Assembly (NCBI GenBank): GCA_016256075.1
Contig: SDVU01000007.1
Span: 1-34,627 of the forward strand
DNA from: Dictyocoela muelleri
Taxonomy: Eukaryota > Microsporidia
Length of the DNA stretch: 34,627 nt
Direction: 5' to 3'
This document shows positions 21,060-30,479 of this stretch, one piece after another. The position numbers and the translations under genes are program-made. The notes under the pieces were generated by a model, which did no database searches, was not told where the DNA came from, and was given only the letters and a program-made list of their open reading frames with translations. The first letter of the stretch is position 1; every line of letters starts with the position of its first letter.

Positions 21060-21290
21060 AAATATCCTTAAAGTTTCGAAAGAACATGAGGTCATTTAAA
21101 TGTTCAGGTATTGTATCCAAACTGATCCCAAAACTATAATGCTTTGTTTTCTTTAAGTGCATCCATAGGTTTTCATTTTTTTGGTTATTAACCCTTGTTT
21201 CTATGTTTACAAAATAGTGTTTATAACATACACTATCAGTGAACCTATCTGTTATTCTCTTTTAACAGCCCTCTTATCTGATACAACAGG
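21060..21290 (-). pseudogene. Third Merlin/IS1595-like transposase fragment
   Basis: Only the C-terminal part survives on the minus strand: a Tyr-Lys-His-x-Phe-Val start (YKHYFVNIETRVNNQ), then NENLWMHLKKTKHYSFGIS, then TIPEHLNDLMFFRNF. This matches the H-x-x-FV-x-P-x-T-GVHTQ-x-IE-x-W-x-x-K and LxEFMFRRxF blocks of the family; NNQKNENLW stands for the usual THTQNIENLW. The N-terminal catalytic Asp blocks are absent. It lies between SINE copy A and a hAT element. Confidence 0.65.
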
Positions 21291-21362
21291 TTGGTTTTCT
21301 CAGGCTAACCGGAGTTAACGTGAAAATTAAAAGAGGAATTTCCTAAAAAGAGTATATTTTAT

Positions 21363-21398
21363 AGCAAATATTTCTTATATATATTTAAACCTCTAACA
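21363..21398 (+). repeat. Left half of a repeat interrupted by hAT copy 1
   Basis: TATTTCTTATATATATTTAA then ACCTCTAACA. It continues at 21842-21905 after the hAT element with ATCTTAAACCTCAAATAAAC. It is a partner of the uninterrupted copy at 23744-23830. Confidence 0.7.
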
Positions 21399-21841
21399 CA
21401 GTGTTTTACAACTTTTTTCGGCTCATATCCCTCCCTAGCCATAAAAAAAAAATTGTTTGCCCCCCAGCCGATAAAATTTTCTCTTTGCCCCCCCTAGCCG
21501 AAAAAATAATTTTTGCGTCCATTTGCCAAAACATTAGGTATTTAATAAAAAAATGTTTATTAGTTTTATTGATTTAGGTAATTAATTGATAAAAAATAAA
21601 ATTATTTATTTAATGAGAAGATTGAATCTGATTTTTATTACAGGTTGATTACATTTTAGGTTAAAACTTTGTAAGTTTAAGCCAAAAATCCATAAAAATT
21701 CTAATAGCACCTCCTTCTTGAAAATTCAAATCCGCCCACCCCACGAAAATCCAAATTGCCTTCTCCCATAAAATCCAATTTGTCCTCTGAAAATCTAAAT
21801 TTGCCCCAAATGGGGCGTAGGTCTCACGTTGGGAAACACTT
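21399..21841. mobile_element. Non-autonomous hAT element (copy 1)
   Basis: The left tip is CAGTGTTTTACAACTTTTTT; the right tip read inward is AAGTGTTTCCCAACGTGAGA, the usual hAT CAGTGTTTCCCAAC with one change. Both ends hold tandem arrays of about 20-28 bp (left TGCCCCCCTAGCCGATAAAA units; right GAAAATCCAAATTGCC units). Target duplication CTCTAACA on the left (21391-21398) and TCCTAACA on the right (21841-21848). The same flanking sequence exists without the element at 23744-23830, which confirms the insertion. There is no transposase inside; a minus-strand frame at 21661-21849 only reads the array. Confidence 0.8.
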
Positions 21842-21905
21842 CCTAACATGTAATCTTAAACCTCAAATAAACAATATTTATTTTCCTACAAAACCTAAAA
21901 TGGTT
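21842..21905 (+). repeat. Right half of the interrupted repeat
   Basis: Continues CCTAACATGTAATCTTAAAC and CAATATTTATTTTCC to CCTAAAAT; similarity to 23776-23826 ends there. Confidence 0.7.
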
Positions 21906-22186
21906 AGTCTAAACTTAGCCGAAGGTCCATTTTGAGCCAACCGGTCAATTTCAGCTCGAAAAAAAGTCTATTTTTTGGAAAATACCCTTTGTACAAATGA
22001 AAAAAAAATATAAACTGATAATTAAACATTTATAAAATCAATTAAATTATTGTTAAAAAATAAATTATATTATCTTTCTAAATTTTTTATTTAAAAACCA
22101 AACTCATACACCATTTCGATAGCTTTTATAAAAAGCAATTTATAATACTCATTGAAATTGAACAAATGTTTTTTAAATTATTTAAC

Positions 22187-23075
22187 TTAATCCAAGATGT
22201 TTTTTTGCTTATTTAAAACGGTTTTAAAAACTATGCTATCGTTTATTTTTTTGTCTTGAACATGTTCGTGTGTTCTCAGTAATATTATCAGCTTAATCAA
22301 TGATGGTTGGCCACTTGTAATGAGACTGTTAAGAGCTCTATCAAAAACTTCGCATACATTAGTTGTCAAAGAGATATAATTCATAATTCGATCATAACAG
22401 CCCCATTCTGCTATATTCTTAAGTTTATTATTTATGAAATTTTTTTCCTAATAATCAATTAACTTTTTTAAATAAACATCATTTTCATTAATTATATTTT
22501 TTTTAAATTTTAAAAAATATTCATCTCTGCAATCACGAGGTACGAATGATAATGCTATTAACATTTTAATTTTAAATCTAAAATCAGAACAATTTTTATA
22601 TTTTGATACCATACCAGATTTTTGAATGTAACGCCATATAATTTGGCCATAATGAAATAAGAAATTGTAAATTTTTATATTGTTAAACGTTTTTTTCAGA
22701 GCTTTTATAGGTGATATCTCGAAATCGATAATGCGGAATTCGAGTTCAAGATCGCCTAAAATATTTTTTATCACCTCAAAAAATCTTATCTATGTATTTT
22801 CTGTCTATTTTGGAAGGATTTCATATATCAGAGGAAAAAGGGAACTAATTATTTTAAAATAGATGATATATATTTGGCATAAACTTACTGGTGCCATTTT
22901 AAAGGTTCTATCGGAAAGCCATATTTTCGAATTTTTATTTGAATATTTTTTTAGAATTAATAAAGATAATAATTTTCTCTTTGTCTCAATACCGCTATCA
23001 TATTGTAGAAATAGACACCCTGTTATTGATTTTTTAACTTATCAGGAATATCATCCGTTGTATCGTAGTTTTTTT
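22187..23075 (-). pseudogene. MULE (Mutator-like) transposase, degenerate
   Basis: Minus-strand MULE transposase. In order: KRKLLSLLILKKYSNKNSKI, then WLSDRTFKMAPVSLCQIYII (the D-G/R-TF catalytic block followed by P-x-x-x-QLYTIH), ISSLFPLIYEIL, then LELEFRIIDFEISPIKALKK (second block, D-FE), NFLFHYGQIIWRYIQKSG (the C-x-FH-x-x-Q-x-x-x-R-x-IQ block, with Asn for Cys), FRFKIKMLIALSFVP, then after a break NYISLTTNVCEVFDRALNS (the L-x-TNN-x-x-E-x-x-H block). Frames change and stops occur between parts, so it is inactive. Element ends were not located. Confidence 0.8.
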
Positions 23076-23457
23076 TGAGTTTTACGCTGATTTTTTATAA
23101 TTCTCACAATATTTTTTCTTGTCGGAAATTGAGAAATTTCAGCAAGATCGAGGTCTTTGAAAAGTTCAGAAATTATTTCGTCATTATTAAGAAAGTTGTT
23201 TTGTCAAGTTTTTTTATTTTATTCTTTCCAATCATCTTTTTTATTTTATTAATAGATAAATTACACACATGTATGGATTATATTGTGTTTATTTATAACA
23301 TTTCCATCGTAAAATTTCAATCGTCCCTTACACCCATTTACTCGACATCTGAAAGTTTTTATAATTTTTTTTCTGAATAAAAGTTATAATAAAGGTCTTC
23401 AAAAATAATTGCATCTTTTCCCTCTGAGTTTTAACAAATTTTACTTCGTTTTTTTAA

Positions 23458-23640
23458 TGAATATGTTGTTATTATTGCTTTTGTTTTTTTTCATTATTAT
23501 TATTTTCATTATTATTCTTTTCATTATTATTATTTTCATTATTATTATTTTCATTATTATTCTTTTCATTATTGTTCTTATATTATTACTCTTTTCATTA
23601 TTATTCTATTCATTTTTATTTTTCTCTGTTTTATTTTTTT
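23458..23640 (+). repeat. Low-complexity CATTATTATTATTTT array
   Basis: Tandem drift of CATTATTATTATTTT and CATTATTATTCTTTT units. It yields a spurious plus-strand frame rich in I, F and L, which should not be read as a membrane protein. Confidence 0.8.
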
Positions 23641-23687
23641 TTGTTATTTTTTTCTTTCATCTTTATTGGGGTTATTTTAAAAAAAAT

Positions 23688-23743
23688 TTCACTACCCCTT
23701 TTTTCGGGCCGATTTTGGGCGAAAATTTGAATTTGACCCAAGC
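23688..23743 (+). mobile_element. Fragment of a hAT subterminal array
   Basis: CGAAAATTTGAATTTGACCC with nearby CCCCTTTTTTCGGGCC resembles the right-end units of hAT copy 1 (GAAAATCTAAATTTGCCCC). It probably comes from a second, truncated member of that family. The terminal CAGTG tip is missing. Confidence 0.4.
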
Positions 23744-23830
23744 CTATTTCTTATATATTTAAACCTCTAACATGTTATCTTAAACCTCAAATAAACAATA
23801 TTTATTTCCCTAAAAAACCTAAAATCTCAT
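23744..23830 (+). repeat. Uninterrupted copy of the hAT target sequence
   Basis: Reads straight through TTAAACCTCTAACATGTTAT to ATCTTAAACCTCAAATAAAC, whereas the partner near 21.4 kb is split by a hAT element at CTCTAACA. It therefore serves as an internal empty site. Confidence 0.75.
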
Positions 23831-24038
23831 CTGAAACATTATTTATCATAATATTTTCTTTCAGATATAAAAATTTCAACACAACATATGAGTGAAAATA
23901 TCAATATGTTCAACACAACATATGATTTTTTTAATTTTATTATTTATTATGGGTAATAAGGTCCTCTATTTTCTGTTTTCAACTCTTTGAATATGAAAAT
24001 ATTCAGTTTTGAATTTTATTGCTCCGAATACCCTGTAT

Positions 24039-24894
24039 CAGTGGTCCCCAACCTTCTTTTCCTACGGCCCGGTCACAGTGTAAAAAAAAAACGCGGACCG
24101 GTCCAAAGATAAAAAAAATCGCGGACGGCAAATTATATACAATTATTTATATATAAAAATTGAACCGACACATCTACTAAAATCGCCAACTTGCAATTTT
24201 ATGGTGGTTAACACCCTTGAATGTAAAAATTATGCATCTGGATTGCAATCCCGCCCACTTCACTTCAATAAATAAATAGGGTTGACATTATGCGATCAAT
24301 AAGTATATAAGAATAGTATTATTTACAGTTGTTCCAGTGTGGTATGGCAGATTAAGACTTAGTCTAATATGAAAATAAGGCATAAGATACTCATGTAGCT
24401 GTGAGAATGACTTCGGTGACGTATATATGCGAAAATATAGCGCCATGAAACAGCCTATATTTACTTGTATCCTGGATTGTTGTTGAAAGTACGAAATTTA
24501 TGTTACACCTGATCTTCTGTGTAGCTATGAGGTACGTATTAGAAGAATAGGAAGGGCCAAAAATATAAAGACTATGGTAGGTGACAACTCTCCGTTTAGG
24601 CAAAGCATGGATGTTGTGAACATAAAATATGGGATCAAGACTGTTCCCCTCATTTCTATTTTAGGCCTTCTTCCCTCTAATTTTTATAATGATTTAAGTT
24701 GTATACACCGTTTTTCCCTCCAATGGGGGGAAATCAGTCTAGATCCGAGATATGTTTATATATATATATTTTATCCGCCGACCGGTAAAATTTTCTCTCC
24801 GAAACGGCAAATTTTTTTCTACGAACCGGCAAATCATTTCCCGTGAACCGGCACCGGTTCACGGCCCTGGGGTATCTCCTACTGCTCTATAGGT
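24039..24894. mobile_element. Non-autonomous hAT element (copy 2), hosts a SINE
   Basis: The left tip CAGTGGTCCCCAACCTTCTT is a textbook hAT end; the right tip read inward is CAGTAGGAGATACCCCAGGG. Both ends have subterminal CGGACCGG/GAACCGGCAAAT units, four in tandem at about 24778-24860 on the right. The flanking octamers CCCTGTAT (24031-24038) and CTCTATAG (24895-24902) agree at five of eight positions; the right one fits the hAT pattern nTnnnnAn, so a decayed duplication is possible. The interior holds SINE copy B and no transposase. Confidence 0.7.
24184..24631 (+). mobile_element. SINE-like copy B
   Basis: Member of the family of copy A. The A-box half is eroded (TGGTGGTTAACACCCTTGAA remains) and the B box reads GATTGCAATCC. 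Body landmarks GGTATGGCAGATTAAGACTT, GTATCCTGG, ACTATGGTAGGTGACAAC and TGGATGTTGTGAAC are in order. Inserted inside hAT copy 2. Confidence 0.75.
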
Positions 24895-25792
24895 TCGAGA
24901 AATGGAGAAATGGCGGCAAAATAGTATTATATGTATATAGTTCGATTTTTTATTGCAATATTATTATGAAACGGAACATTGCCCATGACATAAATGGCCA
25001 CCGAAAATCTAAAAAATACATTTTTTCAATTAATAAGCGGATAAACTCAAGAAAAGTTGTGTATTTTAAGATTTAATATGTGTAAAATATTTAAAAATTC
25101 CTTCTTTGTTTATGACACAGTAAACAGATATATTTCGTGCTCTTATAGATAAAACATTTTGAACAAAACGTTTATTTTGTTCTAGATCTTACTCTTCGTG
25201 ATCTTATCGAATAAAGAATTGCACTTCATCGATGAAAAAAATTTTAGAATCATCGATGGTATTTTAATCATTCCATAAAAAGATTCGCATATTGGGCTCT
25301 AAGTTAAATAACTCTGCGAGTATTCCTTTTTATAGGCATTATATTGATGCGCTTTATACTATAATTAAATCCACTTATACATAAATTAATCGTGCTCTGG
25401 CTTACTAACACACTCCTCTCAAGTTAAATCTTCGACATCATTTCCTTTAAAGTGAGCGCGCAATTTTCATCAATCCACCTTCTGATTGATTCTTTATCTT
25501 GCTCTGACAAGCTTTTTCACCGATGATCTATCATTTTCTTTTTTTTCAATAGGTCCAGGATTTTTATATTTTTTTAATATGCTATAAATAGTGGTCCTTT
25601 TAAAACACAAAATTGATAACAAATCCGAAGCACTATGCCCATTTATATGAGCTTGTATAGTGCGATTTCTTTCTTCATTATTAATATTTTGTTTTTTTCA
25701 TTAAGGGGTTAGATTTTATAAAATTTCAAAATTAATTGACAAAATGTCAAAATTGATTGAGAAATGGTCAAAATATATTGAAAAACCCTGTA
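24895..25792 (-). pseudogene. Tc1/mariner (IS630-like) transposase, degenerate
   Basis: Minus-strand DD(E/D) transposase. N-terminal HTH with HINGHSASDLLSILCFKRTT and KKYKNPGPIEKK (about 25650-25540), then SEQDKESIRRWIDENCALTL, then the catalytic start NFFIDEVQF (about 25240), RARNISVYCVINKEGIFKYF (about 25120), a block YVMGNVPFHNN where the family has M-D-N-x-x-x-H so the second Asp is Gly, and finally SPFLEPIE (family SPxLNPIE) at about 24900. Frames change several times. The right end CCCTGTA at 25786-25792 is the usual mariner tip TACAGGG inverted. Its C-terminal end is cut by hAT copy 2; sequence beyond that element (about 24035 down to 23970) reads VFGAIKFK, which would suit the block after PIE. 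Confidence 0.7.
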
Positions 25793-25825
25793 TTTATGAT
25801 TTTCATTGCCGGGCCACCTTTACAT

Positions 25826-27783
25826 TTAAATATTAAAAAAATATATATTTTTATAAATTACTTTAGGAAAATTCATTTTAATATCTATCATTTTATAAAA
25901 CCAGTGAGATCTTTGATTTTTTGATGCAAGATATGGATTGTTTTGTTCAAATTTACTAATTATAACCCTCAATTGGTCTTCCAAGTGAACTTCAGTGATT
26001 TGTGTTCTTAATTGTGTCTTTACTTGGATGATATTTGAAAACGCCGACTCAAAACAATAAGTACTTCCAAAACATGATACCATACATCGCATGGTTGCGT
26101 AAACGAAGATATTTCAATACATTTCTCCAGATTTCATTAGGGTCTTATTTAGTATTAAAAAGTGATTTTACTATATTATCTCCAGACAATTATATTAGTT
26201 CCATTTGCAGATCATCTGGGACTGATAATATATCTACTAGATGTGGTTCAAAAGCTAATTTCATTTCGACACAATATTTAAAAATCCTTGAATCTCGTTC
26301 AATACTTGTATATTAATAGATCAACTACCTCTACATATTCATCCAAAACCAAATTATACTTATAATTATATATTTTTATTATTTTTGATAGATTTGGAAA
26401 ATGATAACATGGATATGACTTTTTAAAAGCCAAACTTTATAAAAATTCCTGCTTCTTCCTGAAAGCTTGTTTTTTTTCTTTAATATAGAATTTTTTTTTG
26501 TTTTCCCAAAGTTTCAGCTTTAAATCTTTTTTTATAGTTATACCTGATAAGAAAGCCACATTTCGACAGAATTATTTGTTTCGTAGCTCACATTGTTGTT
26601 TTTCTTCTCTAAAAAATTCTAAAATTTATTCGCTAAGTTCAGGAATCTTAACCAACATTCGACCCCTAAAAAGCCAACGAACTTGTGAATAATATGGTAA
26701 ATCAGTACTGTAAATTTTATCGTCTTTAGCAAGTATTTCAGAAAATTCGATGTATTATTGCATTAGCTCGATATAATTCACTATTTTGATTGATTCTATA
26801 ATAGTATTGTATAATTTTGTTGATTTAGGTCAAAGATTTTGCTGATGCAATATGCAATGTAATTACATTATATTTTGTAAAAACATATACTCTTTTTTAT
26901 GATGTGCAAAAAAAAATTCATACAACCCCTTCATCGTGGGGTTCTATTGGTACACACGCTTACGAGATTTTTAAGACCTGATCCAGTATTGTTCACTTTT
27001 TCTTTAAACTTTTTGAAGATATCAAACCCGATATCTTTCATTCAGTGTGCCCAAAATAAAATATTTCTCTTGTCTTTTGAAATCTTTAGTCATTACAAGA
27101 AAAATGTCTAGAACCTTGGCATCATCTTTTTTATTAGTGGATTCGTCTACTGCCAACGAAAACTCGGTATCAAGCATCTGTAATATTTTGTATAGCTGTT
27201 CCATTAAATAATGAGATAGCTCATGCAGCCTTTCTGTCTTAGTTATTCTTGAGGCAGTCTTTTATACTTATACACCACCTCTGAATTTAAGCATTCGACA
27301 GTGGCTATGATACTGTCTTTTATTATTTAAACATCACGAAAAGGGTTTTTTTCCAAGTATGTAAGCTACTTTATATGTAGCTTCCACAAAATCAGAACCT
27401 CGATATAAAATCAATTAGTAACTGCTTTTGATGCAGACTCTCTTCTTTTGGTTTTAAAATCACCATCTTCCGTTGTTCTGAATCAAGTTTTACATATATA
27501 TGTTCTTTATGTGTCAAATAATGTCTGTTTACAGCATACTTCTCTAACGTGGTAATCATTGTATCACATAAAAAACATAACATTTTACCCTCTACAGAGA
27601 TCATGTAATGTTGGTTTCCCCATTCTGCATTAAAATCTCTATTTTTTTTTAATTCATTGCTTTTATTTATCTTCATTGAGGGTCTAAAATATTTTGAGCA
27701 TCCACAGAAATTGTGAAGTGTTTGCGGAAATAAATCACCCGGGCCACTTGAGGCCCATGGCCGCGTGTTCCTAACCCCCTGGT
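25826..27783 (-). pseudogene. hAT transposase, GTF2IRD2/EPM2AIP1-like, degenerate
   Basis: Minus-strand hAT transposase of the type also domesticated in vertebrate GTF2IRD2 and EPM2AIP1. N-terminal BED-like finger: FNAEWGNQHYM, then CFLCDTMITTLEK and NRHYLTHKEH (C-x2-C...H-x4-H, about 27660-27490). Then ATYKVAYILGKKPF (about 27390-27340) and FSLAVDESTNKKDDAKV (first catalytic Asp block DEST, about 27160-27110). The C-terminal dimerisation part reads FGSTYCFESAFSNIIQVKT (about 26075-26020). Several stops and frame changes separate these. The end at 27783, read inward, is CAGGGGGTTAGGAACACGCG, a hAT-type tip; the other end is unclear. Length and order match a full element of about 2 kb. Confidence 0.8.
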
Positions 27784-27815
27784 ATAGAAAAGTATTACCC
27801 AAAAATATTATTGAT

Positions 27816-28011
27816 GTAAAAATCCATGAAAAGTCTATAATTACATTTATTCTGCTGTTAATTGATGAAACAAAAATACATCTGCGCCTATGGGCGCTTA
27901 CTAGTGAAGTATAATTTGCACACTAATAACTAAAAATAAAAAGATACAGTTAGAGACTGCTCTATAAGCTGGCAAATAAGTCTATTAAAAATATGTAATA
28001 TATACATTAAT
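27816..28011 (+). mobile_element. SINE-like copy C, 3' part only
   Basis: Starts mid-body (TAAAAATCCATGAAAAGTCT) and continues through GATGAAACAAAAATAC, CTTACTAGTGAAGTATAATT to the tail ATATGTAATATATACATTAA. The tRNA-like head is missing, which is the 5' truncation typical of LINE-driven retroposition. It lies 33 bp after the hAT tip and 93 bp before copy D. Confidence 0.7.
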
Positions 28012-28103
28012 AAATATTATTTTGTCTAATTAAAATGATAAAAGGTAACCATAATTAACAAATTTTATGTATGCTATCTTAAAAAATTTTATGTTCTACT
28101 CGG

Positions 28104-28560
28104 GCCAGATAGCCCACTGGTTAACACTCTCGGATGTAGCATTTAAATATTGAGGTTCAAAACCCGTTTGCGTCATTTTAATGAATAATTGGTATTGACA
28201 TTAAGCGGCTAATAATTATAGAACTATAGTAGTAACATAAAATTATTCCAGTAAGGTATAGCTGATTAAGACTCGCATAATGTGAGAATGAAGCAGATAG
28301 AAACACCTAGGTGTGAGGTTGTAGTGGCGATGCATCTCGTAAAAAAGTAGTAAAAATCCATGAAAAACCCTTTAATTATCTGTAGCCACAATTTATTGAT
28401 GAAAAGAAAATCGCGTATACAGTTAGGCATCACAGTTAGGCTTCTGGGTAGCTTACTAGTGAAGTATTACTTGAATGAACACTGGAACCAGGTTTAAAGA
28501 CTATGGCTGAGACAAGTATCTACCATAAAAAATATGAGTATTGTCAGAATGTAATCTATA
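28104..28560 (+). mobile_element. SINE-like copy D, full length
   Basis: Head GCCAGATAGCCCACTGGTTA (A box with two changes), B-box area GGTTCAAAACC, then all body landmarks in order (GACATTAAGCGGCTAATAAT, GGTATAGCTGATTAAGACTC, AAAAGTAGTAAAAATCC, GAAAATCGCGTATACAG, CTAGTGAAGTATTACTTGAA) and the tail GTAATCTATATTTT. A short internal duplication of CACAGTTAGGC occurs near 28420-28440. It ends 157 bp from the stop of the GPI mannosyltransferase gene. Confidence 0.8.
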
Positions 28561-28709
28561 TTTTAAATTTTTAAAAAAACGCTAAAAAATATATATTACA
28601 TTTAGAAATATCCATATCGTAAATCCAGGGAATTTTTCTCAAACCTTAGTGTTTTGATCTTCAGTTCTTACGGATAAAAATATTGATTAATTGAAACTCA
28701 ACAATACAT

Positions 28710-28715
28710 TTTATT
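28710..28715 (-). terminator. Poly(A) signal of the GPI mannosyltransferase gene
   Basis: AATAAA on the minus strand begins 3 nt after the TAA stop. Signals at or overlapping the stop codon are usual in microsporidia, whose 3' UTRs are very short. AT richness makes a chance match possible. Confidence 0.45.
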
Positions 28716-28717
28716 TT

Positions 28718-30463
28718 TTAACGAACTTTTTTCAGAATGTAATTAAATACATCCTTTTCCCGCTCAAACTTAAATAAACAGTACTTTATTTTGTTAACTA
28801 ATTCATAATTTTCCAAAATATCAATCAATTTAAAATATATTTCTTCTCCTAAAACTAAATAATCCCAATCCAAATACTCCTTTATACCCTCATATGGGTC
28901 ATTCATAAACTTATGATATTCATTAATTCTAAGGTTCGTTTCTTTAAATCTTTTCATAATCATATCTTTATCAAGAAATTTAAATATTTCAGGATTTCCA
29001 GTCAACATTTTTGATTCATTTTTTAAAATTGAATATTGCGGAAGTGAATATGGACAAACACCAAAAAATATTTTCTCTCCAGGTTTTATTATTTGCTTTA
29101 GAAAAATCATTATTTGATAATTTTGATGAAACAGATTTGCAATTATTGCTAAAACAAATTGAATGATTACAAAAAATATTTGAAAGTTTGTTTTTCGATT
29201 GGAAGTTATGATATTCATCAGTGGTATTAACGGTACTAAAAATCTCATTTCCTTATGACCTACGCAACTATAAAAACAAATGTAAAGAATTATTATTAGA
29301 TGGCACATACTAATTTTTCTGTTTATAGTGATAATAGGCATGCCAATAAGAATTATTATAAAAAACAAATGAGACAAAAAATGTTGTTTCCCGAATAAGT
29401 TGCTAATTCCGTAAAAAATATTAATTTTTATAAAATTTAGGGGTGGTATTGTCAATTCCTGGTAGAAAATTGAGTCGATAAAAATTAATACGCCCGTCAT
29501 GAATATTCCTGTCAGAATAAAAAACGATAGATGCCTTAAATTTTCTTTTTTTAATAAAAAATTCGCAATTTTAAGATTCGTAAATTTCATATTGAAAAAG
29601 GATTTAAAATATTGGGATTTACGGACTTTAATGTTTCTTTTGTTTTTATATCGTTTTCGAATTCTTTTTTTGCCTAAATATTGCACACTGATCGTCTTAG
29701 AAACACTGTTTAAATCATCAGGTTCAATTTTTAATGATGTTTTGGATTTATTAGAGGCTTTGTTGCATGCTTTATTGCGGTCTTTATTACAGACTTTTTT
29801 GAAGGCTTTATTACAGACTTTATTGGAATTAGCCTTTTTTATAGAACTAAAAAAGAAGTTTAAAAGCGGGATTAAAATCAGAAGAATGGCTGTTACTCTC
29901 AAATAAATAACAAATGTCGACAAAATTGCTATAAAAACTGTGATTTTTACATTCTTACTTTTTTTATATTTCATAGAAAAGTATAAAATTATCATACAAA
30001 TGACCATTTCAATCGTGTTTACATGCGATCTTGTCGAATATAACCATAAGCCATGTGAAAAAAATGTTGTTAGGACAATATTATGCCTATCTTTATAAAA
30101 CATGTCGTATATTTTTATCGTTGTTAAGTCACATACAGAGGCAAATAGTGCGTTGATAAATCGAATTATAAAAAATGAAATTGATGTAAATTCCAAATAT
30201 GGAAATTTTAAAAAATAAAATATCCAATAAAAGATTAAAGACGGAATCGTGTATATAAGAGGAAATGTTATAGATCTTATTCCGAAGTGCCAATCCCATG
30301 TCAATTCTCCTTTACCTGTTGCTAAAAATTGAACTATCTCTGTGCATTGATAGAACTCATCAGGTTCAAATATTGTAATCGTAAGAAAACTATTGATTAT
30401 TCGTAATAAGAATATGACAATGAAAAGATTTTTATCGTTAGAAATAATTTCATGAATAGTCAT
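28718..30463 (-). CDS. GPI10: GPI mannosyltransferase III (PIG-B/Gpi10 type)
   Basis: GT22-family multi-pass ER membrane enzyme that adds the third, alpha-1,2-linked mannose to the GPI anchor precursor, using dolichol-phosphate mannose in the lumen. 581 aa, close to yeast Gpi10 and human PIG-B. Visible family blocks: FEPDEFYQ with the catalytic acidic pair (residues 32-39), G-x-GELTWDWHFGIRS-x-x-FP (50-68; the TW(D/E)W form separates it from ALG9, ALG12 and PIG-Z), TRSHVNTIEM (145-154), DSIFY...T-x-PPLNF-x-x-x-N (331-349) and HKEMRFLVPLIPLM (404-417). Eight or more hydrophobic segments. Start ATG 30463 is preceded directly by CCCCC. A basic, Asn/Lys-rich insert (about 211-285) looks lineage-specific. 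The frame is intact and intronless, and it is the only convincing host gene here. SINE copies flank both sides. Confidence 0.9.
   Translation of the reverse strand: MTIHEIISNDKNLFIVIFLLRIINSFLTITIFEPDEFYQCTEIVQFLATGKGELTWDWHFGIRSITFPLIYTIPSLIFYWIFYFLKFPYLEFTSISFFIIRFINALFASVCDLTTIKIYDMFYKDRHNIVLTTFFSHGLWLYSTRSHVNTIEMVICMIILYFSMKYKKSKNVKITVFIAILSTFVIYLRVTAILLILIPLLNFFFSSIKKANSNKVCNKAFKKVCNKDRNKACNKASNKSKTSLKIEPDDLNSVSKTISVQYLGKKRIRKRYKNKRNIKVRKSQYFKSFFNMKFTNLKIANFLLKKENLRHLSFFILTGIFMTGVLIFIDSIFYQELTIPPLNFIKINIFYGISNLFGKQHFLSHLFFIIILIGMPIITINRKISMCHLIIILYICFYSCVGHKEMRFLVPLIPLMNIITSNRKTNFQIFFVIIQFVLAIIANLFHQNYQIMIFLKQIIKPGEKIFFGVCPYSLPQYSILKNESKMLTGNPEIFKFLDKDMIMKRFKETNLRINEYHKFMNDPYEGIKEYLDWDYLVLGEEIYFKLIDILENYELVNKIKYCLFKFEREKDVFNYILKKVR
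29745..29826 (-). repeat. 12-bp tandem repeat inside the mannosyltransferase gene
   Basis: In-frame units of AATAAAGYNTGY encode NKVC, NKAF, NKDR, NKAC, NKAS-type tetrapeptides (residues about 215-240). It lies in the hydrophilic loop after a membrane segment. Each unit contains AATAAA. Confidence 0.75.
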
Positions 30464-30470
30464 GGGGGTA
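30464..30470 (-). promoter_or_regulatory. CCC-type signal at the mannosyltransferase start
   Basis: On the minus strand TACCCCC directly abuts the ATG at 30463. Microsporidian genes carry such CCC/GGG-like motifs right before the start codon, so this supports both the start choice and the lineage. The surrounding DNA is otherwise nearly free of C runs. Confidence 0.65.
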
Positions 30471-30479
30471 CTAAATTTT

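Noticed and set aside
22680-23380. Plus-strand frames of 60 to 101 codons
   Set aside because: They are antisense to the MULE transposase remnant or T-rich chance frames.
23409-23762. Membrane protein rich in I, F and L
   Set aside because: The frame reads a CATTATTATTATTTT low-complexity array and runs into a hAT fragment.
29499-29906. Plus-strand 135-codon frame
   Set aside because: It is the antisense shadow of the mannosyltransferase gene, opened by its 12-bp repeat.
28718-30463. ALG9, ALG12 or SMP3/PIG-Z identity for the GT22 gene
   Set aside because: The GELTWDWHFGIRS-x-x-FP and PPLNF blocks fit PIG-B/Gpi10 best; the other members have different signatures at these positions.
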